Shown here piece after piece: positions 1 through 8,284 of a stretch of DNA of 51,273 nt. Origin of the DNA: Bacillota bacterium (GTDB taxonomy: Bacteria > Bacillota > Clostridia > Lachnospirales > Lachnospiraceae). Numbering within the stretch: position 1 is the first letter of the stretch; each line of letters begins with the position of its first letter. The stretch covers positions 1-51,273 of the forward strand of contig JAEZFK010000030.1 in NCBI GenBank assembly GCA_023437715.1, written 5' to 3'. Position numbers and translations under genes: made by a program. The notes below the pieces were generated by a model that was not told where the DNA came from, did not search any database, and worked only from the letters and a program-made list of their open reading frames with translations.

Positions 1-90
1 ACCAATATCGATAGATTTTGAAAATGCACCCTTAGGGAGCTCTATTAAAGTTACCCTTTTTTACCATCGATATAAAAAAGAAATCTCTTG

Positions 91-498
91 CTAATTTATA
101 CTTGACTTTTCATAGCTGGTCTCCTCCTCATCTTCGGCTTTTTGCAAAACGACAAGATTTGGTGACAAAAAATTACATATCTGTCTCTTTTGTGCCTGTA
201 TATGAAGATTCTTAGTTTCCATGAACACTTCTCCCGTTTCGGAAATTGATAACGATTCATATTGTGCACGCTGATGTTCCCGAAACGATTCTTTTTGCAT
301 TTCTTTGTTCCGCAGCTCCCAAAGGCGGATCTCTGCACGTTTTTGTGCTTTTGCCGCATCATTTTGAATCATCCTTTGTTCCCTTTGAAGTTCTTCATAA
401 AACCGGCGCTGCCGCTCTTCTTCCTGCCATTGGACCAAATTAATGGTACTGCTTGTGCTCCCAGTAATATTTGGTGTATAATCTCCTTGATAGTACAT
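91..498 (-). CDS. Hypothetical charged coiled-coil-like protein, 135 aa
   Basis: I do not recognise the family. The stretch from about residue 20 to 75 is very rich in Gln, Glu, Arg and Lys with hydrophobic residues at helical spacing, so a long helix or coiled coil is likely. There is no signal peptide, membrane segment or enzyme motif. The start is supported by GGAGG seven bases before the ATG. The gene is divergent from the unknown gene beginning at 649, and a repeated TTTAGAATA motif lies between them, so the two are probably co-regulated. A viable alternative is a small structural or adaptor protein of a mobile element. That it is a real gene is fairly sure; its function is unknown. Confidence 0.6.
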   Translation of the reverse strand: MYYQGDYTPNITGSTSSTINLVQWQEEERQRRFYEELQREQRMIQNDAAKAQKRAEIRLWELRNKEMQKESFREHQRAQYESLSISETGEVFMETKNLHIQAQKRQICNFLSPNLVVLQKAEDEEETSYEKSSIN

Positions 499-568
499 AT
501 TCTACCTCCTGGTGTTATGCTTATTTGTTACTGTGCTCGAGCAGATTTAATTTATCATAATTTTAAGG

Positions 569-610
569 TTTAGAATATTCTAAATCAAACCGGGTTCGAT
601 TTAGAATAAT
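569..610. promoter_or_regulatory. Operator-like repeat between divergent genes
   Basis: A perfect 16-bp palindrome, TTTAGAATATTCTAAA (569-584), is followed by a third copy of its half-site, TTTAGAATA, at 600-608. The sites lie in the divergent intergenic region between the genes starting at 498 (minus) and 649 (plus). Two-fold symmetry plus a half-site is typical of a dimeric repressor's operator. No regulator gene is adjacent. Confidence 0.5.
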
Positions 611-648
611 ATCATTCGATTTATTCACTTTTGAAAGGAGTATTTATT

Positions 649-2091
649 ATGAATCTTAAAATGAATATTTTTGACATTAACAATCACTTCCCATATTTGG
701 ACCCAATGATACAAAGATATTCTATTACTTCCCCCTTAAACAAAGATTCTGATATATGGAACGACTGTAAGAATAGAATTATGAAAATCTATGGCAGTGA
801 CAGCACCGCTTTAGGTGATGATTATATAATCGATAATCCCCACAAATTAAGCAGTTATTTTTCTAACTTTAAATTTGAACCTATCCTTGATAAAATATTA
901 AATGTTGTCTCTATGCAGTTGTACCATGCCGTCATGAATCTTCAAAGCAATCCTCTCTCAAATGACATACTGCTAAAAAACGACATATTTAAACGAAAAG
1001 CCGATTATACTAATTCAGATAAGGAAAAGACCCTCCCGTCTAAATCATTAACCGATAATAAGGACTCTTATGTAAAAACAATGGAGAAGAACTTAGAAAA
1101 TCTCAAGCTTTATGGTTTTTCCACTCCCTTTGATGATTTTCTTCTATATTTATACCAATCTGTATTTTATAACGATAAAAAAAAGACTTCTGGCAGTATA
1201 AATGCATTGTTTCCAGAACTCTTATTATTTTTCAGGATATATCCGAAAAATATTCCCGGGCATTATGATTCCCCGCCCAGTTTTAAATATATAGATAAAT
1301 TAAAAGGAAAATTTGTCGACATTCAAAACAATTTAGACTTAACATTTGAACAGAATCAACTGTTTCATTATGAGATTGATTCCTGGTTTGGTATCGAGCG
1401 ATTATATTCGTCAACGGAATACTTTTTAGATTTAATACGCAATTATAGTTCAGACACTCAAGTAAAAATTATTATTACAAACTATGGGGATTGTTTTAAA
1501 TTACTTTATGAACTGCCTGTATCTTTGCAAAAAGATTATGGTCCTAAGTTAAAAGAAATCATTCATAAACTTAATTCCCAAACATATAACAGACATATGG
1601 AAGAAGAATGCAAAACAGAAATATTGCAACCTCTTCAATCACTTTTAAAAGAGATGATTGTTGTTAATATGTTAATGACAGAAATCAGTATTTTTTTGGC
1701 TCACAATCTATATGTACAATTATTGCCCCCTTTAAATAGCTTTTCCTCTTATGATCCGCAATATATAATTAACAAATTCCAAAAAATATTATTGCCACAT
1801 ATTAGGAAAATATCATATGATTTTTCTCCAAAAAGTATATTGGAACTTCATGATGATAAATATGATAAAACTACGAAGGAGAAAAAAAGGCCACTAATAA
1901 CTCCTAACTTTTTTGATGAATATGATAAAACAATATTCTCTGCTATTGTTCCGTCATACCCTTTCCCTACAAAAAGGCAGAACTACCTTAACCGTATGAT
2001 GGCAAAAGATACCTGGAACTTAAGAGATTCGTATATAAATGAAATACTCAATTATGTGATAGAACAAAAGCAATTTGCAATAAACATATAG
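649..2091 (+). CDS. Hypothetical protein, 480 aa, no recognised family
   Basis: I do not recognise this protein. It is a soluble-looking, Lys/Asn/Tyr-rich protein with several predicted helical stretches and no signal peptide, clear transmembrane segment, nucleotide-binding loop or obvious catalytic motif. The start at 649 was chosen over a TTG 18 bases upstream because GAAAGGAG ends nine bases before this ATG and overlaps the longer version. The gene is monocistronic: it is preceded by the operator-like repeat at 569-610 and followed by two hairpins and a bidirectional terminator near 2310. Its composition is more A/T-rich than that of the genes downstream, which would fit recent transfer. 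It could be an abortive-infection-type or other accessory protein, but nothing in the sequence proves it. Confidence 0.65.
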   Translation: MNLKMNIFDINNHFPYLDPMIQRYSITSPLNKDSDIWNDCKNRIMKIYGSDSTALGDDYIIDNPHKLSSYFSNFKFEPILDKILNVVSMQLYHAVMNLQSNPLSNDILLKNDIFKRKADYTNSDKEKTLPSKSLTDNKDSYVKTMEKNLENLKLYGFSTPFDDFLLYLYQSVFYNDKKKTSGSINALFPELLLFFRIYPKNIPGHYDSPPSFKYIDKLKGKFVDIQNNLDLTFEQNQLFHYEIDSWFGIERLYSSTEYFLDLIRNYSSDTQVKIIITNYGDCFKLLYELPVSLQKDYGPKLKEIIHKLNSQTYNRHMEEECKTEILQPLQSLLKEMIVVNMLMTEISIFLAHNLYVQLLPPLNSFSSYDPQYIINKFQKILLPHIRKISYDFSPKSILELHDDKYDKTTKEKKRPLITPNFFDEYDKTIFSAIVPSYPFPTKRQNYLNRMMAKDTWNLRDSYINEILNYVIEQKQFAINI

Positions 2092-2116
2092 AAATACACT
2101 TCTGCTATAAAGTGAT

Positions 2117-2161
2117 AAAGTTGGGCATAATCCATTTTCATACATTCAAATGCCCAACTTT
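2117..2161 (+). terminator. Hairpin after the 480-aa gene
   Basis: The 11-bp arms AAAGTTGGGCA (2117-2127) and TGCCCAACTTT (2151-2161) match perfectly with a 23-base loop. The T tract after the stem is short. A second hairpin with the same TGGGCA/TGCCCA core sits at 2245-2269, so this may be a repeated element as well as a terminator. Confidence 0.45.
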
Positions 2162-2309
2162 TGTAAAATTAATTTTATTTTTTTATCCAAAACCCGGTAA
2201 TGCACCAGTAATTATAAATTTTTTTACATAATCACAAAAAAATCTGGGCATAAGAATCAACTGTGCCCAAGTTTCCATTTTTATTTAATACTGATCTTTC
2301 AAACAAAAA

Positions 2310-2344
2310 GACTGCTGTCCCTGAATCGGATAGCAGCCTTTTTG
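2310..2344. terminator. Bidirectional terminator between converging genes
   Basis: GACTGCTGTCC (2310-2320) pairs with GGATAGCAGCC (2328-2338), allowing G-T pairs. The stem is flanked by T runs when read on either strand. It lies between the plus-strand gene ending at 2091 and the minus-strand ATPase gene ending at 2346. Confidence 0.7.
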
Positions 2345-2345
2345 C

Positions 2346-3707
2346 CTATTCATTTATAAAATCAAATTTAACTCTTCCCACCAAATAAATCGGTATGGTT
2401 ATCATTCGTCCGGACTTACCACCGTAAGTATCACCCTTTAAGAAATAAACAGCTTCCACTTTCCTATCCTGTAAAAGCTGCTGTGCCGTTTTTCCAACGG
2501 CTCTCCCTGCTTTTACCTCAATGCCATAGTTTTTGTAATTTTTACGATTATTTAATATGAAGTCAATTTCTCCATCCTTATATAGCCCAAACATGGGAGC
2601 AGCTCCTGCAATCTGTCTCTTTTTGATGCGCTTGACTAAATCAATATAAACAAAGTTTTCGCTAAGGATGCCCCTGATGGTTGCGGGATCAGCCCCTGCC
2701 ATATCAAGGAAGTTTCTGCATACTCCCAGGTCCATGAAATAAAATCTTCGATTAATAGACACTGCCATTGGATCAGCGTCATTGGCCTGGCCGCAAAAAC
2801 CGATAATATGAGAGCGATAAAGCCAGCCAATCACCCGATTGATACTTCTTTTTGTGGTTCTTCCGCTATCCTCGTGGTATACAATGCTGGACAATTCCGT
2901 TATTAAATCTGATATTCCTTTTTTCTCTCTTATCATGGTTTGTGCAATGGATGGAAATATCTGTTCAAAAAGATTCACTTCCAGAATATCCTTAAAATAG
3001 CGTTGCGATTCATCAATAAAAATCCCAATAATTTCTATCATCGTTTCCCGGCACACCTCAACATCTTCTGTTTCCAGATATTTTCTTACTACCGCCGGAT
3101 ATCCGCCAATCTGGCAATAGATATCATAACAGGACTTTAATTCATCGTATTGTTCATGGTGACTCTCTCCGTACAAGCTCACACCCTCATATAATTCCCT
3201 TTTTCCAAGAGCATCCAAAAATTCTTCAAAGGACAATGTGTATAAAGTTAATTTCTCAATATCACCAGCCGGAAGAAAATACTCATTCTCCATAGTCTTA
3301 CCCAGATAGCTTCCTGTCACAATAAAATGGCACTCAAAGTCTCTGGCAAACTGACGAATCAATGAATATACCTTTGCTGATTCCTGAATCTCATCTATGA
3401 CAACTACAGTATTTTTATCATCTGCAAATTCCGGGTCAAATAATTCGAATGCCTTATGCAAAGGCCTTTCAACTCTTGCTTCCCCCGGTTCCCACTTTGT
3501 AGCTTTTTCCAAACATGCAATATACTCCGCGCCTGAAGTTTGAAGCATATTAATATAAAAATATCTTTGGTAGTTTTCCCTTGCAAATTTATCCAGTATA
3601 AAAGTCTTCCCCGTCTGTCTTGCCCCTTCTAACTCCAACACTTTCCCACTGTCATACTTTTTCCACATGATTAATTCCTGGTATATATCCCGCTTCAACT
3701 CCACCAT
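2346..3707 (-). CDS. AAA-type ATPase with DUF4143 domain, 453 aa
   Basis: This is a P-loop ATPase of the AAA_14/DUF4143 group, common in Clostridia and Bacteroidetes and of unclear role. The Walker A motif GARQTGKT lies at residues 28-35, the Walker B TVVVIDE at about 100-106, and a sensor-like VTGSYLG follows near 130. The C-terminal domain ends with GEIDFIL and, after a gap, GIEVKAG, a D...ExK pattern resembling PD-(D/E)XK nucleases. Length is normal for the family. The start at 3707 is preferred over an ATG 45 bases upstream because GAAGGTGG directly precedes it. The protein is probably cytosolic. The gene stands alone between terminators. Family assignment is firm; substrate and partner are unknown. 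Confidence 0.88.
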   Translation of the reverse strand: MVELKRDIYQELIMWKKYDSGKVLELEGARQTGKTFILDKFARENYQRYFYINMLQTSGAEYIACLEKATKWEPGEARVERPLHKAFELFDPEFADDKNTVVVIDEIQESAKVYSLIRQFARDFECHFIVTGSYLGKTMENEYFLPAGDIEKLTLYTLSFEEFLDALGKRELYEGVSLYGESHHEQYDELKSCYDIYCQIGGYPAVVRKYLETEDVEVCRETMIEIIGIFIDESQRYFKDILEVNLFEQIFPSIAQTMIREKKGISDLITELSSIVYHEDSGRTTKRSINRVIGWLYRSHIIGFCGQANDADPMAVSINRRFYFMDLGVCRNFLDMAGADPATIRGILSENFVYIDLVKRIKKRQIAGAAPMFGLYKDGEIDFILNNRKNYKNYGIEVKAGRAVGKTAQQLLQDRKVEAVYFLKGDTYGGKSGRMITIPIYLVGRVKFDFINE

Positions 3708-3797
3708 GCCACCTTCTTTCATCAACAGTATATCCATTATATCATACTCCAACGTTAATTCAAATTTCTTTCAAAAAAATGACTAGGAAGCCATAGC

Positions 3798-3821
3798 GGT
3801 TTGCGGACATATCCGCAAACC
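3798..3821. repeat. Perfect 10-bp hairpin between genes
   Basis: GGTTTGCGGA and TCCGCAAACC flank a 4-base loop. It lies downstream of the 77-aa gene (ending 3852) and upstream of the ATPase start. There is no T tract on either strand, so it is not a convincing intrinsic terminator. Confidence 0.5.
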
Positions 3822-3851
3822 AGCGAAAAATCTCATGGCCACCCTTCTTTT

Positions 3852-4085
3852 TTATACTACAAATTCCAGCATGAAATCCTGGAACATGTCATAGGTGATG
3901 CTATCCTCCGTCACCGACTGAAATATCAGCTGCAAAATATAATCAGCCTCTTTTGTATCAGCAGCTACACCCCCTACAAAGCAGAGAGTGGTAAATATTG
4001 CTCTAAACTGTTCCGGTACTTTATCATCATCCCAGCGGTTTTTCGCAGCAAATTCCTGCAGATATGCTATAAGCTTTTCTTTCAT
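3852..4085 (-). CDS. Hypothetical small protein, 77 aa
   Basis: This short, mostly helical cytosolic protein belongs to no family I recognise. It has a charged N-terminus (MKEKLIAYLQEF), a central FVGGVAADT segment and an acidic, hydrophobic C-terminus. AAGGAGGAAGG just upstream makes the start secure. It lies between the DUF5688 gene and the ATPase gene, all on the same strand; spacing of about 95 bases to the upstream gene allows co-transcription. Confidence 0.6.
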   Translation of the reverse strand: MKEKLIAYLQEFAAKNRWDDDKVPEQFRAIFTTLCFVGGVAADTKEADYILQLIFQSVTEDSITYDMFQDFMLEFVV

Positions 4086-4179
4086 GAACCTTCCTCCTTA
4101 AAAAGGTTTTTGTATTTTCCGAATGAGCTTCCTTATTATCCATGAGAGCAGGGAATAAAATTCTCCTTTACAAAAGCAA

Positions 4180-5154
4180 TCATCCTAACCGGCTCTTTTC
4201 TGGCGCTCTCTCTATCAGACATTTTTCAGAATGGAACACAATCTCAATCGTCCCTGAGGAACGGGAGTAACGATATATCTGGTTAGATAAACGATCCTCT
4301 TCCAAAACTTCACTTTGATTAATCTCAGCGACCATAGAACTGATTTCTTCGTAGGAAATCTCTCCCCAATCCGGAATCAGCAGCATTTCATGGACGCTTG
4401 ATGGGAGTATGATAATATCCGCATTTTTCCTCTCCGCAAATTTTTGCAAAAGATCTTCATATAAGATACAGCAAGCGCCATTAAGACTCTTTTCATTCGT
4501 TAATACAAACATTTGAAACCCCTCTTCATCTAATTCATCAGTATTGCAAAGCTCCCCTGCCTCCTCTCCCAGCATAGTCTTAATCATGTCATACATCACA
4601 TCTTGTATTGTCCTGATACTGGCCGGACACAGTCGTTCCGTATTTACTTCCGCCAGACGATGCAATTCTTCCTTTGTCACGCCCCACTTTTTCAAATGAG
4701 CATTATGGATGAGCACAACCGATTGCCCTAAATCATCAGTATCCCATAGAACATAATAAACAATGGCCAGATCAAGGTATGGTGTATTGGGGATATCCGA
4801 TAATAATTCCATATTTTCCTCTTGGCAAATGAGCCTGAAAATCACTCGATTCTTTAGCTGGTCAAAATCAAAAGAATATCCAGCAAAGTTCTGTCCCTGT
4901 TTCAGTCTACCCTCATAAATTTGAGGAATCTCCGCTAAGATTTCTTCCATATCCATCCCTTTATTGTATTTCTCAAAGTACGGTTCCAGATAAATGACCG
5001 GAGATATGCGGTCTCCCTGGCTTTTTATCGTAATGCTGTTCAACATCAAACCATTATTCCTTGCAATTTTCTGTGTCTCTGCCTTATACCCATCTCCCAT
5101 CCTTACCTTGATTCCCTTTAAAATAGCATTCTCAAATTCTTCATATGTCATCAT
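4180..5154 (-). CDS. DUF5688 family protein, 324 aa
   Basis: The protein matches the pattern of DUF5688 proteins, which are abundant and often multi-copy in Lachnospiraceae and have no known function. Typical features are the N-terminal MTYEEFENAI segment, the GMDMEEILAEIPQIYEG motif around residue 90, the central PYLDLAIVYY block and the C-terminal LPSSVHEMLLIPD motif. No signal or membrane segment is present. The start at 5154 is preferred over a start 75 bases upstream because AGGAGAAAATAAG lies directly before it and family members start at this point. A family hit is likely; the role is unknown. Confidence 0.8.
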   Translation of the reverse strand: MMTYEEFENAILKGIKVRMGDGYKAETQKIARNNGLMLNSITIKSQGDRISPVIYLEPYFEKYNKGMDMEEILAEIPQIYEGRLKQGQNFAGYSFDFDQLKNRVIFRLICQEENMELLSDIPNTPYLDLAIVYYVLWDTDDLGQSVVLIHNAHLKKWGVTKEELHRLAEVNTERLCPASIRTIQDVMYDMIKTMLGEEAGELCNTDELDEEGFQMFVLTNEKSLNGACCILYEDLLQKFAERKNADIIILPSSVHEMLLIPDWGEISYEEISSMVAEINQSEVLEEDRLSNQIYRYSRSSGTIEIVFHSEKCLIERAPEKSRLG

Positions 5155-5309
5155 CTTATTTTCTCCTAGTTTTTCCTGATTTTTAAATAAACTTATTGTT
5201 GTCTGCTTATGTAATTCTTTTTTATACAAATTCCTGCGTTTCAGCTCTCCGAATGACTTTCATTATTTTTACATTTTCCTCCCCTGAGACTTCATAACCG
5301 TCTGCTGCC

Positions 5310-5570
5310 TCATATTCCGGAAATCCTTTTAAAAATCATGATTCCATCTTTTAGACCTGAAAGGTATAAATAACGGTTGTCTTCTGCTGACTTTGCAATC
5401 CAGTCATCTAAAACACGTTCCAGCGCCTCTCTCTGTTTCTCATTTAAATTTTTTGTAAATTTCTCCATTCGGTCGTCAAAAGCAGTTTCTTCCTGAAGAT
5501 TCTTATGGGAATGCTCGTTTAGCAGCATCTCAATCCGCTCGCAAAGCATTTGTTCTAACAAATCCTCCAT
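5310..5570 (-). CDS. Small hypothetical protein resembling DUF6809, 86 aa
   Basis: This short helical protein has the architecture I associate with DUF6809: an N-terminal MEDLLEQML helix, a middle E/K-rich helix and a C-terminal YLSGLKDGIMIFKRI segment. That assignment is tentative. An open frame continues upstream into the zeta-like gene, but that part is antisense-shadow sequence. The start at 5570 is chosen because GAAGGG lies nine bases before it; an ATG at 5576 is also possible. The terminator of the preceding gene sits just upstream, so it may have its own promoter. Confidence 0.55.
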   Translation of the reverse strand: MEDLLEQMLCERIEMLLNEHSHKNLQEETAFDDRMEKFTKNLNEKQREALERVLDDWIAKSAEDNRYLYLSGLKDGIMIFKRISGI

Positions 5571-5595
5571 ACACATTTTCCCTTCTTTTTGCAAT

Positions 5596-5629
5596 AAAAA
5601 AGGCCCTTGCAGCTCCTCACCGCAAGGGC
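5596..5629 (-). terminator. Intrinsic terminator of the zeta-like gene
   Basis: GCCCTTGC (5603-5610) and GCAAGGGC (5622-5629) form a perfect 8-bp stem. On the minus strand it is followed by a run of Ts. It starts six bases after the zeta-like stop codon. Confidence 0.85.
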
Positions 5630-5634
5630 AAAAC

Positions 5635-6189
5635 CTATTGTATTCGCTGAAACCAGTCCGGTAAATTATGGGAAACACGAACCGGAATCCCATCTTTATA
5701 GATGGCAGCTCTTCTGAATATATTAGTATTATCATATAGGGAAGCCAGATTACATAAGGGGAGAACACGCTTTAGATTATGGAATGTTTCCAAATATCTT
5801 TTTTCCACATCTTCATCCGGTATGCCATGGCCTCCCATGGAGACCCGATGAGCAATTCTCTCTTTTGCAAGTTCAACAGAGTCAATTCCAACATAGTACA
5901 ATTCGATGTAATATCCCTGATTCCCGGCTTTTTCTATGGTGTTAAAAATTGTCTTGCCGCAAAGAGTTGTCTCCTGGTTAAAGGAAACGCCTTCGGACAA
6001 GCATCGATTCAGCTCTAAAACAGCAATTTTCCCGGCTTTCATGACATCCGCAGTAATCTTCCAATCCCCAAAGGTCTTGATGATTTCATCCGTATTAATT
6101 CTTGGCATTTGCTGATATTTGGGAAACGTCTGATACAAGGTAGACTTTCCGGCTCCATTCACACCGGCAAAAATAACATATCGTTTCAT
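5635..6189 (-). CDS. Zeta-toxin-like P-loop kinase, 184 aa
   Basis: The protein has the Walker A loop GVNGAGKST at residues 9-17 and a following INTDEI segment that fits the zeta-toxin/AAA_33 family. Zeta toxins phosphorylate UDP-N-acetylglucosamine and so block peptidoglycan synthesis; many chromosomal relatives have untested substrates. A downstream RIAHRVSMGGHGIPDEDV segment supplies the conserved arginine and lid-like region. The length, about 185 residues, matches short zeta-like proteins in Firmicutes rather than the 287-residue plasmid toxin. Its ATG overlaps the stop of a 59-residue gene (ATGA), as in toxin-antitoxin pairs, and a terminator follows. Whether it is a toxin is inference. 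Confidence 0.82.
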   Translation of the reverse strand: MKRYVIFAGVNGAGKSTLYQTFPKYQQMPRINTDEIIKTFGDWKITADVMKAGKIAVLELNRCLSEGVSFNQETTLCGKTIFNTIEKAGNQGYYIELYYVGIDSVELAKERIAHRVSMGGHGIPDEDVEKRYLETFHNLKRVLPLCNLASLYDNTNIFRRAAIYKDGIPVRVSHNLPDWFQRIQ

Positions 6190-6368
6190 CAGAACCGATT
6201 CTCCTCAATTACTTTTTTCTGTCTCTGCTGGAGGACAAGATCACTGACTGCCGAGTAGAATTCCTGTTCTTCCTCTGTTTCCGCTCCAAGGATCAGCTGG
6301 GTTGCCTCGTCTGGATCTAATTTTAAGCACTCTTTATATAACATCTTTAAGGTATCGTTTGTAGACAT
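6189..6368 (-). CDS. Small partner of the zeta-like protein, 59 aa, possible antitoxin
   Basis: A 59-residue, acidic, helical protein starts MSTNDTLKMLYKE and contains a TEEEQEFYSAVSD stretch. GGAAGGAG upstream supports the start. Its TGA overlaps the ATG of the zeta-like gene by one base, giving strict coupling with the small gene first, as expected of an epsilon-type antitoxin. I see no clear sequence similarity to epsilon itself, but zeta partners vary widely. The promoter lies in the 100-base gap to the recT-like gene or further upstream. Confidence 0.6.
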   Translation of the reverse strand: MSTNDTLKMLYKECLKLDPDEATQLILGAETEEEQEFYSAVSDLVLQQRQKKVIEENRF

Positions 6369-6468
6369 ATCATCACCACTCCTTCCCTCTGGATAATTGC
6401 ATTATATCATAGGCATAGAACAGAATTCAATGGAGTGCTTAAACATTTATGCATTGACATAAAATAAA

Positions 6469-7269
6469 TTACGCCGCCTGTTCCGTGAATTCCCCGTCAA
6501 TTACCTGATTGGAGACCTCACTCATATCGGTGGATAATTCAGTCTTGATCGTTTCATCCGTGCTGATGGCCTTTTGGAAATCGGACTTCATCGGTGCATA
6601 TTTTAAAAGCTGCTTGATAACTGTCTTTTTTGCCATGCCCTCATAGTTGCTTTTCCATGGGCTGAACTCTGTATCATACGATTTGGAATATCTTGCAGCA
6701 TATGCATCAATATAACTTTTACTCATGACTTCAAAACGGTATCCTCCATTATCTAGCCGGAAAATTGCATAGAAAAGCCTGCTGTTCCCACGATCTTCTA
6801 TGCACGGCCGGTGAATCAGCTTCGGATTAAGCCCAAGCTCATACTCAAATGTATCATGTTCATATACGGTATGAGCTTCCACGCTCTGGATTCTTTCATT
6901 CCGGTAGGCTAAGTCAATCATTCCACGGTATCCAATCTGGAACTGGCATTCCAGAATCCCCTTATTCTTATAAGGAATTAAATAAGATTGACCAAGAGGG
7001 GTATTTGGCTCTAAACCAAGCTGGGCTGCATTCATCAGAGCCGCAATGAAACTCATAGGAGTACATTCCGCCAGCTTTGGTGTGTTGTTAATTGCTGACA
7101 GTGCTATCCTGGTAAACCGCTCCGGCGTAAGGATGCTGGGAAGCGCCCTCTCTATTTCTGGAGCCAGAGCTTTTACCATATCTACAATCGTCATGTTTTT
7201 CGTCAGCTTCACCGGGCTGCTCTGGTTCCCAGCCTTTCTTTCCAACTCATTTTTTACATCAATACCCAT
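6469..7269 (-). CDS. recT: RecT family single-strand annealing protein, 266 aa
   Basis: This protein anneals single-stranded DNA and promotes strand exchange in phage-type homologous recombination. Family features are clear: ALPSILTPERFTRIALSAI at about residue 40-58, LGLEPNTPLGQSYLIPY near 90, and the conserved QIGYRGMIDLAYRN block near 112-125. A C-terminal acidic tail is present. GGAAGGG precedes the ATG. Immediately upstream is a YqaJ-type exonuclease gene, its normal partner, which would supply resected DNA ends. The pair plus RadC and DUF932 resembles cassettes of conjugative or mobilisable elements and prophages. The family assignment is secure. Confidence 0.95.
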   Translation of the reverse strand: MGIDVKNELERKAGNQSSPVKLTKNMTIVDMVKALAPEIERALPSILTPERFTRIALSAINNTPKLAECTPMSFIAALMNAAQLGLEPNTPLGQSYLIPYKNKGILECQFQIGYRGMIDLAYRNERIQSVEAHTVYEHDTFEYELGLNPKLIHRPCIEDRGNSRLFYAIFRLDNGGYRFEVMSKSYIDAYAARYSKSYDTEFSPWKSNYEGMAKKTVIKQLLKYAPMKSDFQKAISTDETIKTELSTDMSEVSNQVIDGEFTEQAA

Positions 7270-7288
7270 TTCTTTTCCCTTCCTTTCC

Positions 7289-8218
7289 TTAAGCTGCCTT
7301 TACCGTAAAGCGTCTGGAACTGGTGACATTTAGAAAGTCCTCATATACCTCAGGTTTCTCCGCTTTAATTCGCTTTGTATCCAACCGTGCCATATCTACA
7401 TTTGCCCAGGTGACCCTGTATTTATCATTAAAAGCCATCTCGTTCTCCTGCATATACAGTTTAATTTTCTGATCAATCTCCTTTTGCTCCTGTTCCAATT
7501 TTTTAATAAAGGAAAGAATTTCCTCTCTCCGCTCCAAATCCTTATCAAAGCCGATTAATGGAATCGTTGATCCCTCTCTTGATAAGTGAAAATACTGTTC
7601 CAGCACTTCATCACAAGCCTTGGAGCCATCCGGTTCCGGCATGATTCCAGGGACTACGTGGTTGTCCCAGAAATCGGATTCTATGGTAATCAGATTCTGG
7701 ATCATGACTTCATCCCATGTGATTTTTGCATATTTGAATTCTTTCCCCAGGATCACTACGGCAATATACCACTCCCGCTTTCCCGTCACGATCATGTAAT
7801 GACAGCACTGTATCAGGTAATGGGGCGGAATCTCTCCATCTTTCCACTTATCGGAACTATAGGCGCTGGCCGTCTTACATTCCAGACCAGCATCTTCTCC
7901 GACAATGAGACGGTCTACATCAGCAAACATAAACGGATAGTCCGTACTCCGATACATCATGTTGGAACGCCGTACCTTTAATCCGGTTTCTTCCATAAAG
8001 CGCCGGGCCACATAATCCTCTAAGTCACGCCCCTGTCTCATGGCTTCATTATCTTCATCAGAAATCTGCTCTGATACTTTGTCTTGATAAACACTCATAG
8101 GACTTGCATACGGATTTAAACCGCATATTGCTCCGGCATCGGAACCGCCGATACCGGTCTTTCTAATTCTGAGCCATTCTTCATGGCCCATTTTTGTTGT
8201 AGGAATCATTTCATACAT
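7289..8218 (-). CDS. YqaJ/lambda-exonuclease-type recombinase nuclease, 309 aa
   Basis: This PD-(D/E)XK exonuclease is predicted to resect double-stranded DNA ends for the adjacent RecT. Evidence is the KTGIGGSDAGAICGLNPY motif near residues 20-37, typical of the YqaJ family, and the catalytic D...ExK pattern in FADVDRL followed by GLECKTAS. A charged helical region (KKLEQEQKEIDQKIK) precedes the C-terminus. The start at 8218 is preferred because GGAG lies nine bases before it; an upstream ATG at 8242 lacks such a site. A hairpin just upstream of the ribosome site may regulate expression. The recT gene follows 19 bases downstream. Confidence 0.93.
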   Translation of the reverse strand: MYEMIPTTKMGHEEWLRIRKTGIGGSDAGAICGLNPYASPMSVYQDKVSEQISDEDNEAMRQGRDLEDYVARRFMEETGLKVRRSNMMYRSTDYPFMFADVDRLIVGEDAGLECKTASAYSSDKWKDGEIPPHYLIQCCHYMIVTGKREWYIAVVILGKEFKYAKITWDEVMIQNLITIESDFWDNHVVPGIMPEPDGSKACDEVLEQYFHLSREGSTIPLIGFDKDLERREEILSFIKKLEQEQKEIDQKIKLYMQENEMAFNDKYRVTWANVDMARLDTKRIKAEKPEVYEDFLNVTSSRRFTVKAA

Positions 8219-8240
8219 GAATTTTTTCTCCTTTATCCAC

Positions 8241-8273
8241 ATGGGGGATAGCTACAGCGAGCGTTATCCCCAT
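8241..8273 (-). promoter_or_regulatory. Hairpin just upstream of the yqaJ-like ribosome site
   Basis: ATGGGGGATA (8241-8250) pairs with TATCCCCAT (8265-8273) with one bulged G. It fills the 66-base gap between the radC-like stop and the nuclease gene. A T tract follows only when read on the plus strand, so on the coding strand it may be an mRNA processing or translational control element rather than a terminator. Confidence 0.4.
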
Positions 8274-8284
8274 ATTTTTGACAA

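Noticed and set aside
5..75. ATATCGAT and ATCGATAT near the left edge as an inverted repeat
   Set aside because: The arms are only 8 bp and largely self-palindromic; context is cut by the window edge.
7046..7333. Plus-strand frames opposite recT and the nuclease gene
   Set aside because: Antisense shadows of well-supported genes with no expression signals.
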